A DNA stretch of 5,871 nucleotides from an uncultured Sphingobacteriales bacterium (GTDB taxonomy: Bacteria > Bacteroidota > Bacteroidia > Chitinophagales > Chitinophagaceae), in assembly GCA_946887085.1 (NCBI GenBank), contig CAMPKG010000213.1:1-5871 (forward strand). Reading direction: 5' to 3'. Positions 1-5,871 of the stretch are shown here, one piece after another (position 1 is the first letter of the stretch; each line of letters starts with the position of its first letter). The notes beneath the pieces were generated by a model. That model searched no databases. It had not been told where the DNA came from and worked only from the letters and a program-made list of their open reading frames with translations. The position numbers were made by a program, and so were the translations under genes.

Positions 1-2039
1 ATCTCATCATAAAGAATGCCCACGTGTTCGCCAAGCTTCATTTTCGCAATGATGGCCTGGGGATGCGTCTCTTTCAGCTTTTCGCCAAATTCACCTTTGC
101 AAAAAGTTATCGGTAGTTGATACAGTTCCGGCAAGCCGCTCTGGTACGTGATCTCTACCAACAGGATAGCTGCGTAGTTCTCGGCTAACTGTATCGGAGC
201 GCGGTCAATTACTGTCAGCGACTGCAGTACCCTATTCTTGCCACCGAACCAGCGAGCTTTTGTGAGGTACCCCGGCAAAACATAATTTTCCATTTCCTCC
301 AACACACCTGCACTAAGAAGGTCATCCCATTTCTTTACCTGGATCTCCGGCAATACTTTTTTACTATCAACCGAAGCGTGGATCTTTTCCATCACAAACC
401 ACTGGCAGTCGTGCGGGCCAAGAGTGAAAAAATAAGGTAGTTCCTGCTTAACTGCAGGAAACTTATTTTTGCTGAACACTTCTACGGGATAATACCCTTT
501 ATACTCTGAAAGGTCAATACCTAGCGGTTGAATATGCCTTGACAAATTAGCAATGATCAACATTGTCTGGTCTTCATATGTTCGCGTAAAGGCCAGTATC
601 TTCGGATTTTCGGTATTGATAAATTTTAAGTCGCCACGACTGAATGCTTTATACTTTTTGCGGGTATTGATCAATTGCTTCATCCACCAAAGCAATGATG
701 ACGTATTTCGCAATTGTATATCAACGTTCACAGATTCATAGTGATATTCGGGGTCGAGAATCACCGGTAAATAGAGCTTGTGTGGATTAGCCGCAGAAAA
801 GCCTGCATTGCGGTCTGCACCCCATTGCATGGGGGTTCTCACCCCGTCGCGGTCGCCGAGATAGAAATTATCACCCATGCCGATCTCGTCACCATAATAG
901 ATCACGGGTGTGCCGGGAAAGGAGAACAGAAGATAGTTAAGCAACTCTATTTTTTTTCGGTTGTTGTTCATCAACGGCGCCAGGCGGTGCCGTATGCCGA
1001 GGTTGATCTTTGCTTTGGGATCCTTTACATATACTTTGTACATGTAGTCGCGCTCTTCGTCCGTCACCATTTCCAAAGTCAGTTCATCGTGATTGCGGAG
1101 GAACATGGCCCACTGGCATACCTGCGGTATCTCCGGTGTTTGATCAAAAATGTCTGTGATGGGGTACCTGTCTTCCATCTGCAAGGCCATGAACATGCGC
1201 GGCATTACAGGGAAGTGATAGTTCATATGGCATTCGTCCCCATTCCCAAAATAGGATACTGAATCTTCGGGCCACATGTTTGCCTCGGCTAGCAATAAAG
1301 TTCCCGGATAACGTTCATCCACATGCCGCCGTAGCTTTTTAAGAAATTCGTGCGTCTCGGGAAGATTTTCACAGTTGCTGTTCTCTCTTTCAAAAAGATA
1401 AGGTACAGCATCCAGTCTAAACCCGTCAACGCCTATTTTACACCAATACTCCAATATCTTGAAAACCTCCTCTTGCACCAACGGGTTATCGTAGTTTAGG
1501 TCGGGCTGGTGATGGAAGAATCTATGCCAGTAGTATTGCTGGGCGACAGGGTCCCATGTCCAGTTCGAGGCTTCATAATCCTGGAATATGATGCGTGCGT
1601 CTTTATATTGATTAGGGTCATTTGTCCAAACATAGTAATCGCGAAACGTCGAGCCTGTGGGCGATTTACGAGCGCGTTGAAACCATGGGTGCTGATCGGA
1701 AGTGTGGTTGATGACCAGCTCGGTAATCACCTTAAGGTTACGCCGATGCGCTTCCTGTAAAAATTTCTTGAATTGTTTGATCGTTCCGTAGGACGGATTA
1801 ATGTTATAGTAGTCCGCTATATCGTAGCCGTCATCTTTTAAAGGAGAGGGATAAAACGGCAGTAGCCATATCGCCGTCACCCCCAAGTTCTGCAGGTAGT
1901 CCAGCTTTTCATACAAGCCTTCAAAATCACCTATGCCATCATTATCGCTATCGGCGAAAGCTTTGATGTGCAATTCGTAGATGATAGCGTCTTTATACCA
2001 ATGAAGCTTATCGTCCAGTATCGTTCCTTTTTCGGGCAT
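1..2039 (-). CDS. treS: Trehalose synthase fused to maltokinase (partial, C-terminal part outside window)
   Basis: This gene encodes a GH13 maltose alpha-D-glucosyltransferase, which interconverts trehalose and maltose, fused to the start of a maltokinase. I translated 679 codons without a stop; the frame runs off the left edge. The barrel domain covers about residues 14-475. It shows VINHTSDQHPWF (109-120), GFRLDAV with predicted nucleophile D210, LLAEANMWPED with acid/base E252, and FLRNHDE with D318. A beta domain follows to about residue 550. From about 565 the sequence resembles the maltokinase N-terminal cap, including LPGYLTKARWFGGKNR (588-603). The kinase catalytic motifs lie outside the window, so kinase activity is inferred from the family. 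Stand-alone TreS is usually about 550-600 residues and the fused form about 1,100, so this is a fusion. The ATG at 2039 is chosen because an in-frame TAA lies a few codons upstream. It sits 10 bases after the glgE stop, so the two are probably co-transcribed. The protein is probably cytoplasmic; no signal peptide is seen. Confidence 0.95.
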   Translation of the reverse strand, partial: MPEKGTILDDKLHWYKDAIIYELHIKAFADSDNDGIGDFEGLYEKLDYLQNLGVTAIWLLPFYPSPLKDDGYDIADYYNINPSYGTIKQFKKFLQEAHRRNLKVITELVINHTSDQHPWFQRARKSPTGSTFRDYYVWTNDPNQYKDARIIFQDYEASNWTWDPVAQQYYWHRFFHHQPDLNYDNPLVQEEVFKILEYWCKIGVDGFRLDAVPYLFERENSNCENLPETHEFLKKLRRHVDERYPGTLLLAEANMWPEDSVSYFGNGDECHMNYHFPVMPRMFMALQMEDRYPITDIFDQTPEIPQVCQWAMFLRNHDELTLEMVTDEERDYMYKVYVKDPKAKINLGIRHRLAPLMNNNRKKIELLNYLLFSFPGTPVIYYGDEIGMGDNFYLGDRDGVRTPMQWGADRNAGFSAANPHKLYLPVILDPEYHYESVNVDIQLRNTSSLLWWMKQLINTRKKYKAFSRGDLKFINTENPKILAFTRTYEDQTMLIIANLSRHIQPLGIDLSEYKGYYPVEVFSKNKFPAVKQELPYFFTLGPHDCQWFVMEKIHASVDSKKVLPEIQVKKWDDLLSAGVLEEMENYVLPGYLTKARWFGGKNRVLQSLTVIDRAPIQLAENYAAILLVEITYQSGLPELYQLPITFCKGEFGEKLKETHPQAIIAKMKLGEHVGILYDE

Positions 2040-2049
2040 GTTGCTTTGT
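2040..2049 (-). promoter_or_regulatory. glgE-treS junction without Shine-Dalgarno sequence
   Basis: Only 10 bases separate the glgE stop from the treS ATG. The upstream bases are A-rich and contain no GGAGG-like site, which is common in Bacteroidota. No promoter or terminator fits here, so treS is probably translated from the glgE transcript, possibly by coupling to glgE termination. The coupling is an inference from spacing. Confidence 0.5.
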
Positions 2050-3993
2050 TTATTGCTCAACTTTTAGGATGTGAGCAGGCATCTCGCAGGGGTTCAATTG
2101 CACATAGTTCCATTCTTCCCGCCATTGATACCTGTCGCCGCTTAGCAGGTCGCTTACTGTGTAGGGTTGTTCGCTCCGAATGCCAAGACTCTGTAAGGGT
2201 ATTTTTACGTTAGCAGTTTGTGTATTATATGGATCGAGGTTTACTGCAATGATGAAAATGTTGCCTGTTTCTGTGTCAGCCTTACAATAACATATAATGT
2301 GGTCATTTGTCGTTTCGGCAAACTCAATATTCCAGGTCGTGTGGAAGGCAATGTTCTCACGACGTATTTTGTTAACCCTCGTAATGATCTCCTGTATACG
2401 CGTTTCTTCCTCCCAACGCCAGTACCTGATCTCGTACTTTTCGTTATCGATGTACTCTTCCTTGGCAGGCATAGGCGTATTTAGTCCAAACTCGTACACC
2501 GGCCCATATAGTCCATAATTCGACGACATGGTCGCAGCAAGGATAAGCCGGATGATATGTGCATTCTCGCCACCGTAAGTAAGATGCGGAGGTAATATGT
2601 CCGGAGTATTGGGCCAGAAGTTGGGCCTGAAGTAGTACTGCTTTTCGGTTGTCGTCAGCTCAGTGAGGTATTCCTCGAGCTCCTGTTTTGTTATTCGCCA
2701 GGTGAAGTAGGTATATGATTGATTGAACCCGGTCTTTGCCAGCCACTCCATGATCCGGGGCCTGGTAAATGCTTCCGCAAGGAAGATCGTCTCCGGGTGT
2801 TCTTTTCTTATCTCCCCAATAGCCCATTCCCAGAATGGCAAAGCCTTGGTATGCGGGTTATCCACGCGAAATATTTTTATACCCTTTGATATCCAAAACT
2901 CAATGACGCTCTTCAGTTCGTTCCATAAATTCTCCCAGTCTTCGGTTTCGAAATTGAATGGCAGGATATCTTCGTATTTTTTCGGCGGGTTTTCGGCATA
3001 CTGCACTGTTCCATCCGGCCGCCACTTAAACCATTGAGGATGAAGCTTTACATAAGGATGGTCAGGTGCACACTGAAATGCGATATCCATTGCTATCTCG
3101 ATATTGTATTTAGCAGCCTCGCGTACGAGCCTTTGCAGGTCTTTAAAATTGCCCAGTTCAGGGTGTATCGATTTATGGCCTCCATCTTTACTGCCAATTG
3201 CCCATGGAGAACCAGGATCATCCGGCTGTGCGGTCAGCGAGTTATTTCTCCCTTTTCGTTTTACGTGCCCTACCGGGTGGATCGGTGGAAAATAAATAGT
3301 ATCGAAGCCCATCCTGGCAATGCGCGGCAGCAACCGTTCGACATCGGCCAGCGTTCCGTGTTTGCCAGGCTCAGCTGCGGCAGACCTTGGGAACAATTCG
3401 TACCAGGTACTGAAGGCCGCCTTTTTGCGCTCAGCCTCAATTTGATACACTGCAGAACCTGTTACAAATTCCTTGTTGCGCACGGTCCTCAGCACAACAT
3501 CCAGCTTATTATCGCCAAGGAAGATGATGACCTCGTTGTCCTTTTTTTGCAGAAGATCATCTGCATACTTTTGTAAAACCGCCTTTTCTTTGGCTTTTGC
3601 TTGCACCGCGGCCTTTTTCAACAATTCCGAACCTATCTGTAATTCGAGGGTTATGTCTTGCCCGGCATCCATTTTCTTTATTAACCCTTTACGCCATGTG
3701 GCAAAATGATCTATCCATGCAAATACCTGGAACTGGTAGTATCCGGTTTTGGCGAGCTTGAGGATCAGTTCCCAATGGTCGTTGTTCACCAGTTGAATAG
3801 GGAATTCTTTCCACACCCTCTCGGTCTTGTGTTTCAATAGTATAACCGCTGCGATCTCATCGTGACCATCACAAAAAATATCTACTGAAAAAACGGTCGG
3901 TTCGCCAACCGTGGTTTTCGCGGGATAAGCGCCGTTTTCTACTTGTGGTGCAACATTTATAATAACGACTCTTTTTCTGCCGTTGGTGAGCAT
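2050..3993 (-). CDS. glgE: GlgE, alpha-1,4-glucan:maltose-1-phosphate maltosyltransferase (GH13_3)
   Basis: This enzyme transfers maltose from alpha-maltose 1-phosphate to the non-reducing end of an alpha-1,4-glucan and releases phosphate. The 647-residue length is close to known GlgE proteins (about 660-700). An N-terminal beta domain begins at once (RVVIINVAP at 8-16, DIFCDGHDE at 38-46), followed by a helical segment at about 120-150. The barrel contains the GlgE signature FPPIHPVGHVKRKGRNN (235-251) and ENPPKKY (334-340); N335, K338 and Y340 match residues known to bind the donor phosphate. Predicted catalytic residues are D378 (FRVDNPH, nucleophile), E407 (FLAEAFTRPR, acid/base) and D465 (NTPDILPPH, transition-state stabiliser). 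Their spacing of 29 and 58 nearly matches that of characterised GlgE. A C-terminal beta domain runs from about 555. The ATG at 3993 is fixed by an in-frame TAA two codons upstream, and the next Met is M108. No signal peptide is seen, so the protein should be cytoplasmic. It is the first gene of the operon with treS. Confidence 0.96.
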   Translation of the reverse strand: MLTNGRKRVVIINVAPQVENGAYPAKTTVGEPTVFSVDIFCDGHDEIAAVILLKHKTERVWKEFPIQLVNNDHWELILKLAKTGYYQFQVFAWIDHFATWRKGLIKKMDAGQDITLELQIGSELLKKAAVQAKAKEKAVLQKYADDLLQKKDNEVIIFLGDNKLDVVLRTVRNKEFVTGSAVYQIEAERKKAAFSTWYELFPRSAAAEPGKHGTLADVERLLPRIARMGFDTIYFPPIHPVGHVKRKGRNNSLTAQPDDPGSPWAIGSKDGGHKSIHPELGNFKDLQRLVREAAKYNIEIAMDIAFQCAPDHPYVKLHPQWFKWRPDGTVQYAENPPKKYEDILPFNFETEDWENLWNELKSVIEFWISKGIKIFRVDNPHTKALPFWEWAIGEIRKEHPETIFLAEAFTRPRIMEWLAKTGFNQSYTYFTWRITKQELEEYLTELTTTEKQYYFRPNFWPNTPDILPPHLTYGGENAHIIRLILAATMSSNYGLYGPVYEFGLNTPMPAKEEYIDNEKYEIRYWRWEEETRIQEIITRVNKIRRENIAFHTTWNIEFAETTNDHIICYCKADTETGNIFIIAVNLDPYNTQTANVKIPLQSLGIRSEQPYTVSDLLSGDRYQWREEWNYVQLNPCEMPAHILKVEQ

Positions 3994-4035
3994 AAATTAT
4001 GTTGTGTTGATCTAGTGTCAGGCGATATCTGTAAT

Positions 4036-4051
4036 TCAGGTATTTACCTGA
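4036..4051. promoter_or_regulatory. Palindrome upstream of glgE, operator candidate
   Basis: The sequence TCAGGTATTTACCTGA has two perfect 7-base arms around a 2-base centre. It lies 43-58 bases upstream of the glgE ATG. A 2-base loop cannot form a normal RNA hairpin, so a dimeric DNA-binding protein site is more likely than a terminator. I do not recognise the regulator family. The link to glgE rests on position alone. Confidence 0.45.
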
Positions 4052-4073
4052 TTGTAAAAAAATTGTTCCCTGA

Positions 4074-4089
4074 ACAGTATATATACTGT
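4074..4089. promoter_or_regulatory. Perfect 16-base palindrome upstream of glgE, operator candidate
   Basis: ACAGTATATATACTGT is a perfect 16-base palindrome with no spacer, 81-96 bases upstream of the glgE ATG. Its centre is 38 bases from the centre of the palindrome at 4036-4051. The TATATA core could also overlap a promoter -10 region. The half-sites look like LexA half-sites turned inside out (ACAG outward instead of CTGT), so I do not call it a LexA box. It could serve as an operator for glgE-treS, or for a plus-strand transcript. Confidence 0.45.
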
Positions 4090-4100
4090 CCCCAATTCAA

Positions 4101-4208
4101 ATGCGCTACACATCATCGGTGGTGATGGGGGTAGAAAACCGAGCAAAAATTCTTAGAGAGAACTTCTACAAGGCAGCATTGGCGGCACAAGATTGCCATC
4201 ACGGGTAA
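4101..4208 (+). pseudogene. Weak 35-residue reading frame, possible remnant of a gene ending at 4316
   Basis: A plus-strand frame starts at ATG 4101 and ends at TAA 4206-4208. It encodes a 35-residue product containing ENRAKILRENFYKAALAAQD. I do not recognise the protein. The same frame continues directly after the TAA from ATG 4209 to TAG 4314-4316, as if one stop codon interrupts a frame of about 71 residues. No ribosome binding site is seen, and a second frame is also open for much of this stretch, so chance is a real explanation. An inner ATG at 4125 is an alternative start. Confidence 0.2.
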
Positions 4209-4316
4209 ATGGATCCGATTAACCATGATAGCAACTCTGTGTCATGGAATCAGACAGACTGGATTTTGGGATATCCAATCCCCGTGCCTGCTAAAGTCTC
4301 GTTAGTTATGAAATAG
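4209..4316 (+). pseudogene. Weak 35-residue reading frame abutting a terminator
   Basis: ATG 4209 follows directly on the TAA of the preceding frame. The frame ends at TAG 4314-4316, one base before the terminator stem at 4317. The product contains SVSWNQTDWILGYPIPVPAK and is not recognised. The adjoining terminator would suit a plus-strand gene end, but the same hairpin also serves minus-strand transcription. It could be the C-terminus of a decayed gene, a small independent gene, or chance. Confidence 0.18.
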
Positions 4317-4343
4317 AAAAAACCGCCATAAAAGCGGTTTTTT
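4317..4343. terminator. Strong bidirectional intrinsic terminator
   Basis: The arms AAAAAACCGC (4317-4326) and GCGGTTTTTT (4334-4343) form a perfect 10-base stem with a 7-base loop. The stem ends in a T-run on either strand. On the minus strand it is the likely terminator of the serine hydrolase transcript and insulates glgE from it. It also follows the tRNA-Arg 3' fragment by a few bases, as the hairpin at 5784-5810 follows the real tRNA. On the plus strand it directly follows the frame ending at 4316. Confidence 0.85.
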
Positions 4344-4348
4344 ATTTA

Positions 4349-4381
4349 CCAGTGATCCGGATTGGACTTTTCTCGAACCAA
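4349..4381 (-). repeat. Partial, disrupted copy of the tRNA-Arg 3' end (att-like direct repeat)
   Basis: Bases 4349-4366 (CCAGTGATCCGGATTGGA) equal 5814-5831 exactly over 18 bases. Bases 4373-4381 equal 5833-5841. Between them this copy has 6 bases (cttttc) where the tRNA has one, a net insertion of 5 in the T-loop. The copy therefore holds the T-arm and acceptor 3' strand of the tRNA-Arg gene in the same orientation, and similarity stops at 4382. It cannot be a working tRNA. It may be the displaced 3' end left by integration at the tRNA, or the remains of a duplicated tRNA gene. Confidence 0.8.
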
Positions 4382-4445
4382 ACAACAAGTAATTTGAGAT
4401 TTTTATGCTGGTAATTATTTAACTACTTGGCGCTAATTATTACCG

Positions 4446-5615
4446 TTATTGGGTATGATAAGTTATGAGTGATTCGACTATTTTTTTACGGTATGCCCCT
4501 GCTTCCGGACTGAACGTATTGGCGAGCATAATAAAGCTGATCTTCCGGTCATAAGCATGCCAGGCATAGGTGCGATAACCTCCGAAGCCACCGCTATGCC
4601 AAAGTATTTTTCGTAGTTGGAGGTGATCTTCGATAAAGTAGCCGAAACCGTAGTAGTCGAATTTGGAAGAATCATAGACGGGCTGCATGATGGCAATATT
4701 TCCGTTCCTGAGTATGGCTTTTGAAAATGCAACATTCAATATTTCGGGTTGTAGCAACCGGTGATCGCGAACAGACTGGTGCCAGCGCAACAGGTCTCGG
4801 GTACTGGACTGCATTTTACCTTCGCCTTCAATACCATCCAAGTAGTATACGTACTGATGAGCAGACAGGCTATCCGGCAATCGGTACTGTCGGGAAACTT
4901 CATCGTAAATATAGCCAAGGGCATAGTTATCGGCTGATTTATTTTGACTGCGTCGGTCGCTGTACACAAAGCTGTGCCGCATCCCAAGAGGAAGCAATAG
5001 TTGCTCACGCATAAAATCCGCAAAGGGTGCGCCGACTACCCGCTCGACAATAAGTGCGAGCAAAATATATCCGGCATCTGAATACTCCATGCGGCTTCCG
5101 GGTGTAAAGATCAGCTTCGGTCTGTATTGTACCAAGAGTTTCAGTACATCTGCATTATGTATGATCTGGCTGGTATCCCAATGATCTCGTACCAGTGGCT
5201 CATACTCCGGCAAGCCCGCAGTGTGGGTCAGCAATTGATAGATCGTTATATCGGGATAAGGGAATTCCGGAAGAAAATGCTTTACAGTATCAGCTATGCT
5301 TAATAACCCTTTTTGCTGCAATAATAGGACAGCCGCTGCTGTAAACTGTTTGGATACTGAAGCCAGCTCAAATATTGATGAGTCATTGAGCATACGCTTA
5401 GTTTCTCGATCCGCGTAGCCATAGGATCTCTGCAATACGATCTCGCCATCTGTTTCAATAAGTATGTTTCCGGAGAATTTATCCTGACTAGCCAGTGCTT
5501 TGAGTGTGCTGTCTATGTCCTTGTAAATGTTTTGTTCTTCTGTCTCCCTTGCTACTGGCTGGCAGGCTGCGTGCAGCAGGAGTAAGCTGATGATCAATAG
5601 TAATGTATATCTCAT
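4446..5615 (-). CDS. Serine hydrolase lipoprotein, beta-lactamase/class C penicillin-binding-protein family
   Basis: This 389-residue protein belongs to the beta-lactamase-fold serine hydrolases (Pfam Beta-lactamase, PF00144). Members include class C beta-lactamases, D-aminopeptidases and esterases, and the substrate cannot be told from the sequence. Residues 1-17 form a hydrophobic signal ending in LHAAC, so C18 is the likely lipidated residue; His at -3 is atypical for a lipobox. The protein would sit on the periplasmic side of the inner membrane or on the outer membrane. The SxxK motif is S86-V-S-K89 (ASVSKQFTA). The second motif is Y178-S-D180, where many family members have YxN. The third is H340-S-G342 (WHSGGFGG). 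THTAGLP (130-136) is also typical. Length fits a single-domain member. The ATG at 5615 is the first after an in-frame TGA three codons upstream. No clear ribosome binding site is visible. The gene is alone between two copies of the tRNA-Arg 3' end and has no evident link to GlgE metabolism. A resistance role should not be assumed. Confidence 0.92.
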   Translation of the reverse strand: MRYTLLLIISLLLLHAACQPVARETEEQNIYKDIDSTLKALASQDKFSGNILIETDGEIVLQRSYGYADRETKRMLNDSSIFELASVSKQFTAAAVLLLQQKGLLSIADTVKHFLPEFPYPDITIYQLLTHTAGLPEYEPLVRDHWDTSQIIHNADVLKLLVQYRPKLIFTPGSRMEYSDAGYILLALIVERVVGAPFADFMREQLLLPLGMRHSFVYSDRRSQNKSADNYALGYIYDEVSRQYRLPDSLSAHQYVYYLDGIEGEGKMQSSTRDLLRWHQSVRDHRLLQPEILNVAFSKAILRNGNIAIMQPVYDSSKFDYYGFGYFIEDHLQLRKILWHSGGFGGYRTYAWHAYDRKISFIMLANTFSPEAGAYRKKIVESLITYHTQ

Positions 5616-5710
5616 CTGGTCTCAATTGAAAGGTTGAAAGTAACATGGTTACTGTCATTGTTTAATCGTTGATCATTGGGGCGCGGAAAGCGATTCTTTT
5701 CCATAAGAAT

Positions 5711-5738
5711 GTAATATAATGCTTTGTCAGTATTTCAA
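5711..5738 (-). promoter_or_regulatory. Possible promoter of the serine hydrolase gene
   Basis: On the minus strand TTGAAA (5738-5733) is followed after 16 bases by TATTAC (5716-5711), a loose -35/-10 pair. It would give a leader of roughly 90 bases. The TTTG at 5739-5736 fits the Bacteroidetes -33 element, but no TAnnTTTG lies at the expected distance. The rest of 5616-5783 shows nothing else I can name. Confidence 0.2.
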
Positions 5739-5783
5739 ATGTCAGGGATGATTATGGTTCGATATCCCAAAAGGATATAATGC

Positions 5784-5810
5784 TGAAAGCCGCTACTATA
5801 GCGGCTTTCA
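5784..5810 (-). terminator. Hairpin terminator of the tRNA-Arg gene
   Basis: The arms TGAAAGCCGC (5784-5793) and GCGGCTTTCA (5801-5810) form a perfect 10-base stem with a 7-base loop, 7 bases past the tRNA 3' end. The T-run is short (three Ts within the arm), so termination may be moderate. It separates the tRNA from the serine hydrolase gene. Confidence 0.7.
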
Positions 5811-5813
5811 TAT

Positions 5814-5841
5814 CCAGTGATCCGGATTGGATTCGAACCAA
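5814..5841 (-). repeat. Intact copy of the direct repeat at the tRNA-Arg 3' end
   Basis: This is the counterpart of the disrupted copy at 4349-4381, in the same orientation. It covers the T-arm and acceptor 3' strand of the tRNA and four bases beyond its end. The starts of the two copies lie 1,465 bases apart, and the serine hydrolase is the only gene between them. Confidence 0.8.
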
Positions 5842-5871
5842 TGACCCTCAGCTTAGAAGGCTGATGCTCTA
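5818..5871 (-). tRNA. tRNA-Arg, anticodon TCT (3' part; 5' end outside window)
   Basis: Fifty-four bases of the 3' part are visible. Reading the minus strand they give the D-stem 3' strand GAGC, anticodon stem TCAGC/GCTGA, loop CTTCTAA with anticodon TCT (plus-strand 5855-5857), variable loop GGGTC, T-arm ATTGG-TTCGAAT-CCAAT, acceptor strand CCGGATC and discriminator A at 5818. The CCA end is not encoded, since CTG follows. UCU reads AGA and AGG arginine codons. The 5' acceptor strand and most of the D-arm lie beyond the right edge, so intactness of the gene cannot be confirmed here. Confidence 0.93.

Larger units (their letters stand above)
3994..4445. other. Intergenic region between serine hydrolase and glgE
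   Basis: This 452-base stretch has no firmly supported gene. From the glgE end it holds two palindromes (4036-4051, 4074-4089), two weak plus-strand reading frames (4101-4316), a strong hairpin terminator (4317-4343) and a partial copy of the tRNA-Arg 3' end (4349-4381). A short imperfect hairpin, arms CATCATC and GGTGATG with a G-T pair, lies at 4111-4127. I found no good match to the Bacteroidetes promoter pattern (TTTG, then TAnnTTTG) reading toward glgE, although the glgE promoter must lie here or further upstream. Confidence 0.6.

Noticed and set aside
780..1262. 160-residue open frame on the plus strand
   Set aside because: It lies fully inside the treS coding region on the opposite strand, has no recognisable domain, and the minus-strand frame carries clear TreS motifs at the same place.
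3034..3576. 180-residue open frame on the plus strand
   Set aside because: It is antisense to the glgE catalytic barrel, where the minus strand encodes conserved GlgE motifs.
4074..4089. LexA (SOS) box reading of the 16-base palindrome
   Set aside because: The LexA consensus has CTGT on the left and ACAG on the right; here the order is reversed, so it does not match.
4101..4112. Both the weak plus-strand frame and the serine hydrolase begin with residues MRYT
   Set aside because: The DNA differs at several codon positions and the products diverge at once, so this is coincidence rather than a duplicated gene start.
4410..4444. Imperfect inverted repeat just after the serine hydrolase stop (GGTAAT and ATTACC arms)
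   Set aside because: The stem is AT-rich with a mismatch and a long loop, and no T-run follows on the minus strand, so it is a poor terminator. The hairpin at 4317-4343 is the better candidate.
4721..5023. Open frames of 85-97 residues on both strands inside the serine hydrolase gene
   Set aside because: They overlap the well-supported hydrolase frame and show no domain or start signal of their own.
4264..5772. 12-base inverted repeat (4264-4275 and 5761-5772, GATATCCCAAAA) roughly framing the serine hydrolase region
   Set aside because: One or so 12-base matches are expected by chance in a window this long, and the match does not extend at either end, so I do not treat it as transposon ends.

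Overview
The window looks like chromosomal DNA from a Bacteroidota (Bacteroidetes) bacterium, possibly of the Chitinophaga/Sphingobacteria type. The basis is moderate GC, starts without a clear Shine-Dalgarno sequence, a glgE gene next to a fused treS-maltokinase gene, and the style of the lipoprotein serine hydrolase. This taxonomic placement is an inference, as no rRNA or full marker gene is present. All three firm protein genes and the tRNA lie on the minus strand.

Layout from right to left, which is the direction of transcription. At the right edge is the 3' part of a tRNA-Arg gene with anticodon TCT, followed by a hairpin terminator at 5784-5810. Next is a gene for a secreted, lipid-anchored serine hydrolase of the beta-lactamase/penicillin-binding-protein fold (4446-5615). 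Positions 3994-4445 hold a broken second copy of the tRNA 3' end (4349-4381), a strong bidirectional terminator (4317-4343), two weak plus-strand reading frames (4101-4316) and two DNA palindromes just upstream of glgE. The glgE gene (2050-3993) and, 10 bases after it, a gene fusing trehalose synthase to maltokinase (1-2039, cut by the window edge) form an operon.

The operon carries three of the four activities of the GlgE pathway. TreS interconverts trehalose and maltose, the maltokinase part makes maltose 1-phosphate, and GlgE transfers the maltosyl unit onto a growing alpha-1,4-glucan. The branching enzyme GlgB is not in the window and may lie past the left edge. The serine hydrolase has no evident link to this pathway.

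The most unusual feature is the direct repeat of the tRNA-Arg 3' end on either side of the serine hydrolase gene. Its geometry is what insertion of a mobile islet at a tRNA 3' end would leave, although no integrase is present. The palindrome pair upstream of glgE is a candidate operator for the trehalose-to-glucan operon. I saw no CRISPR array, insertion sequence or clearly new multi-gene system.
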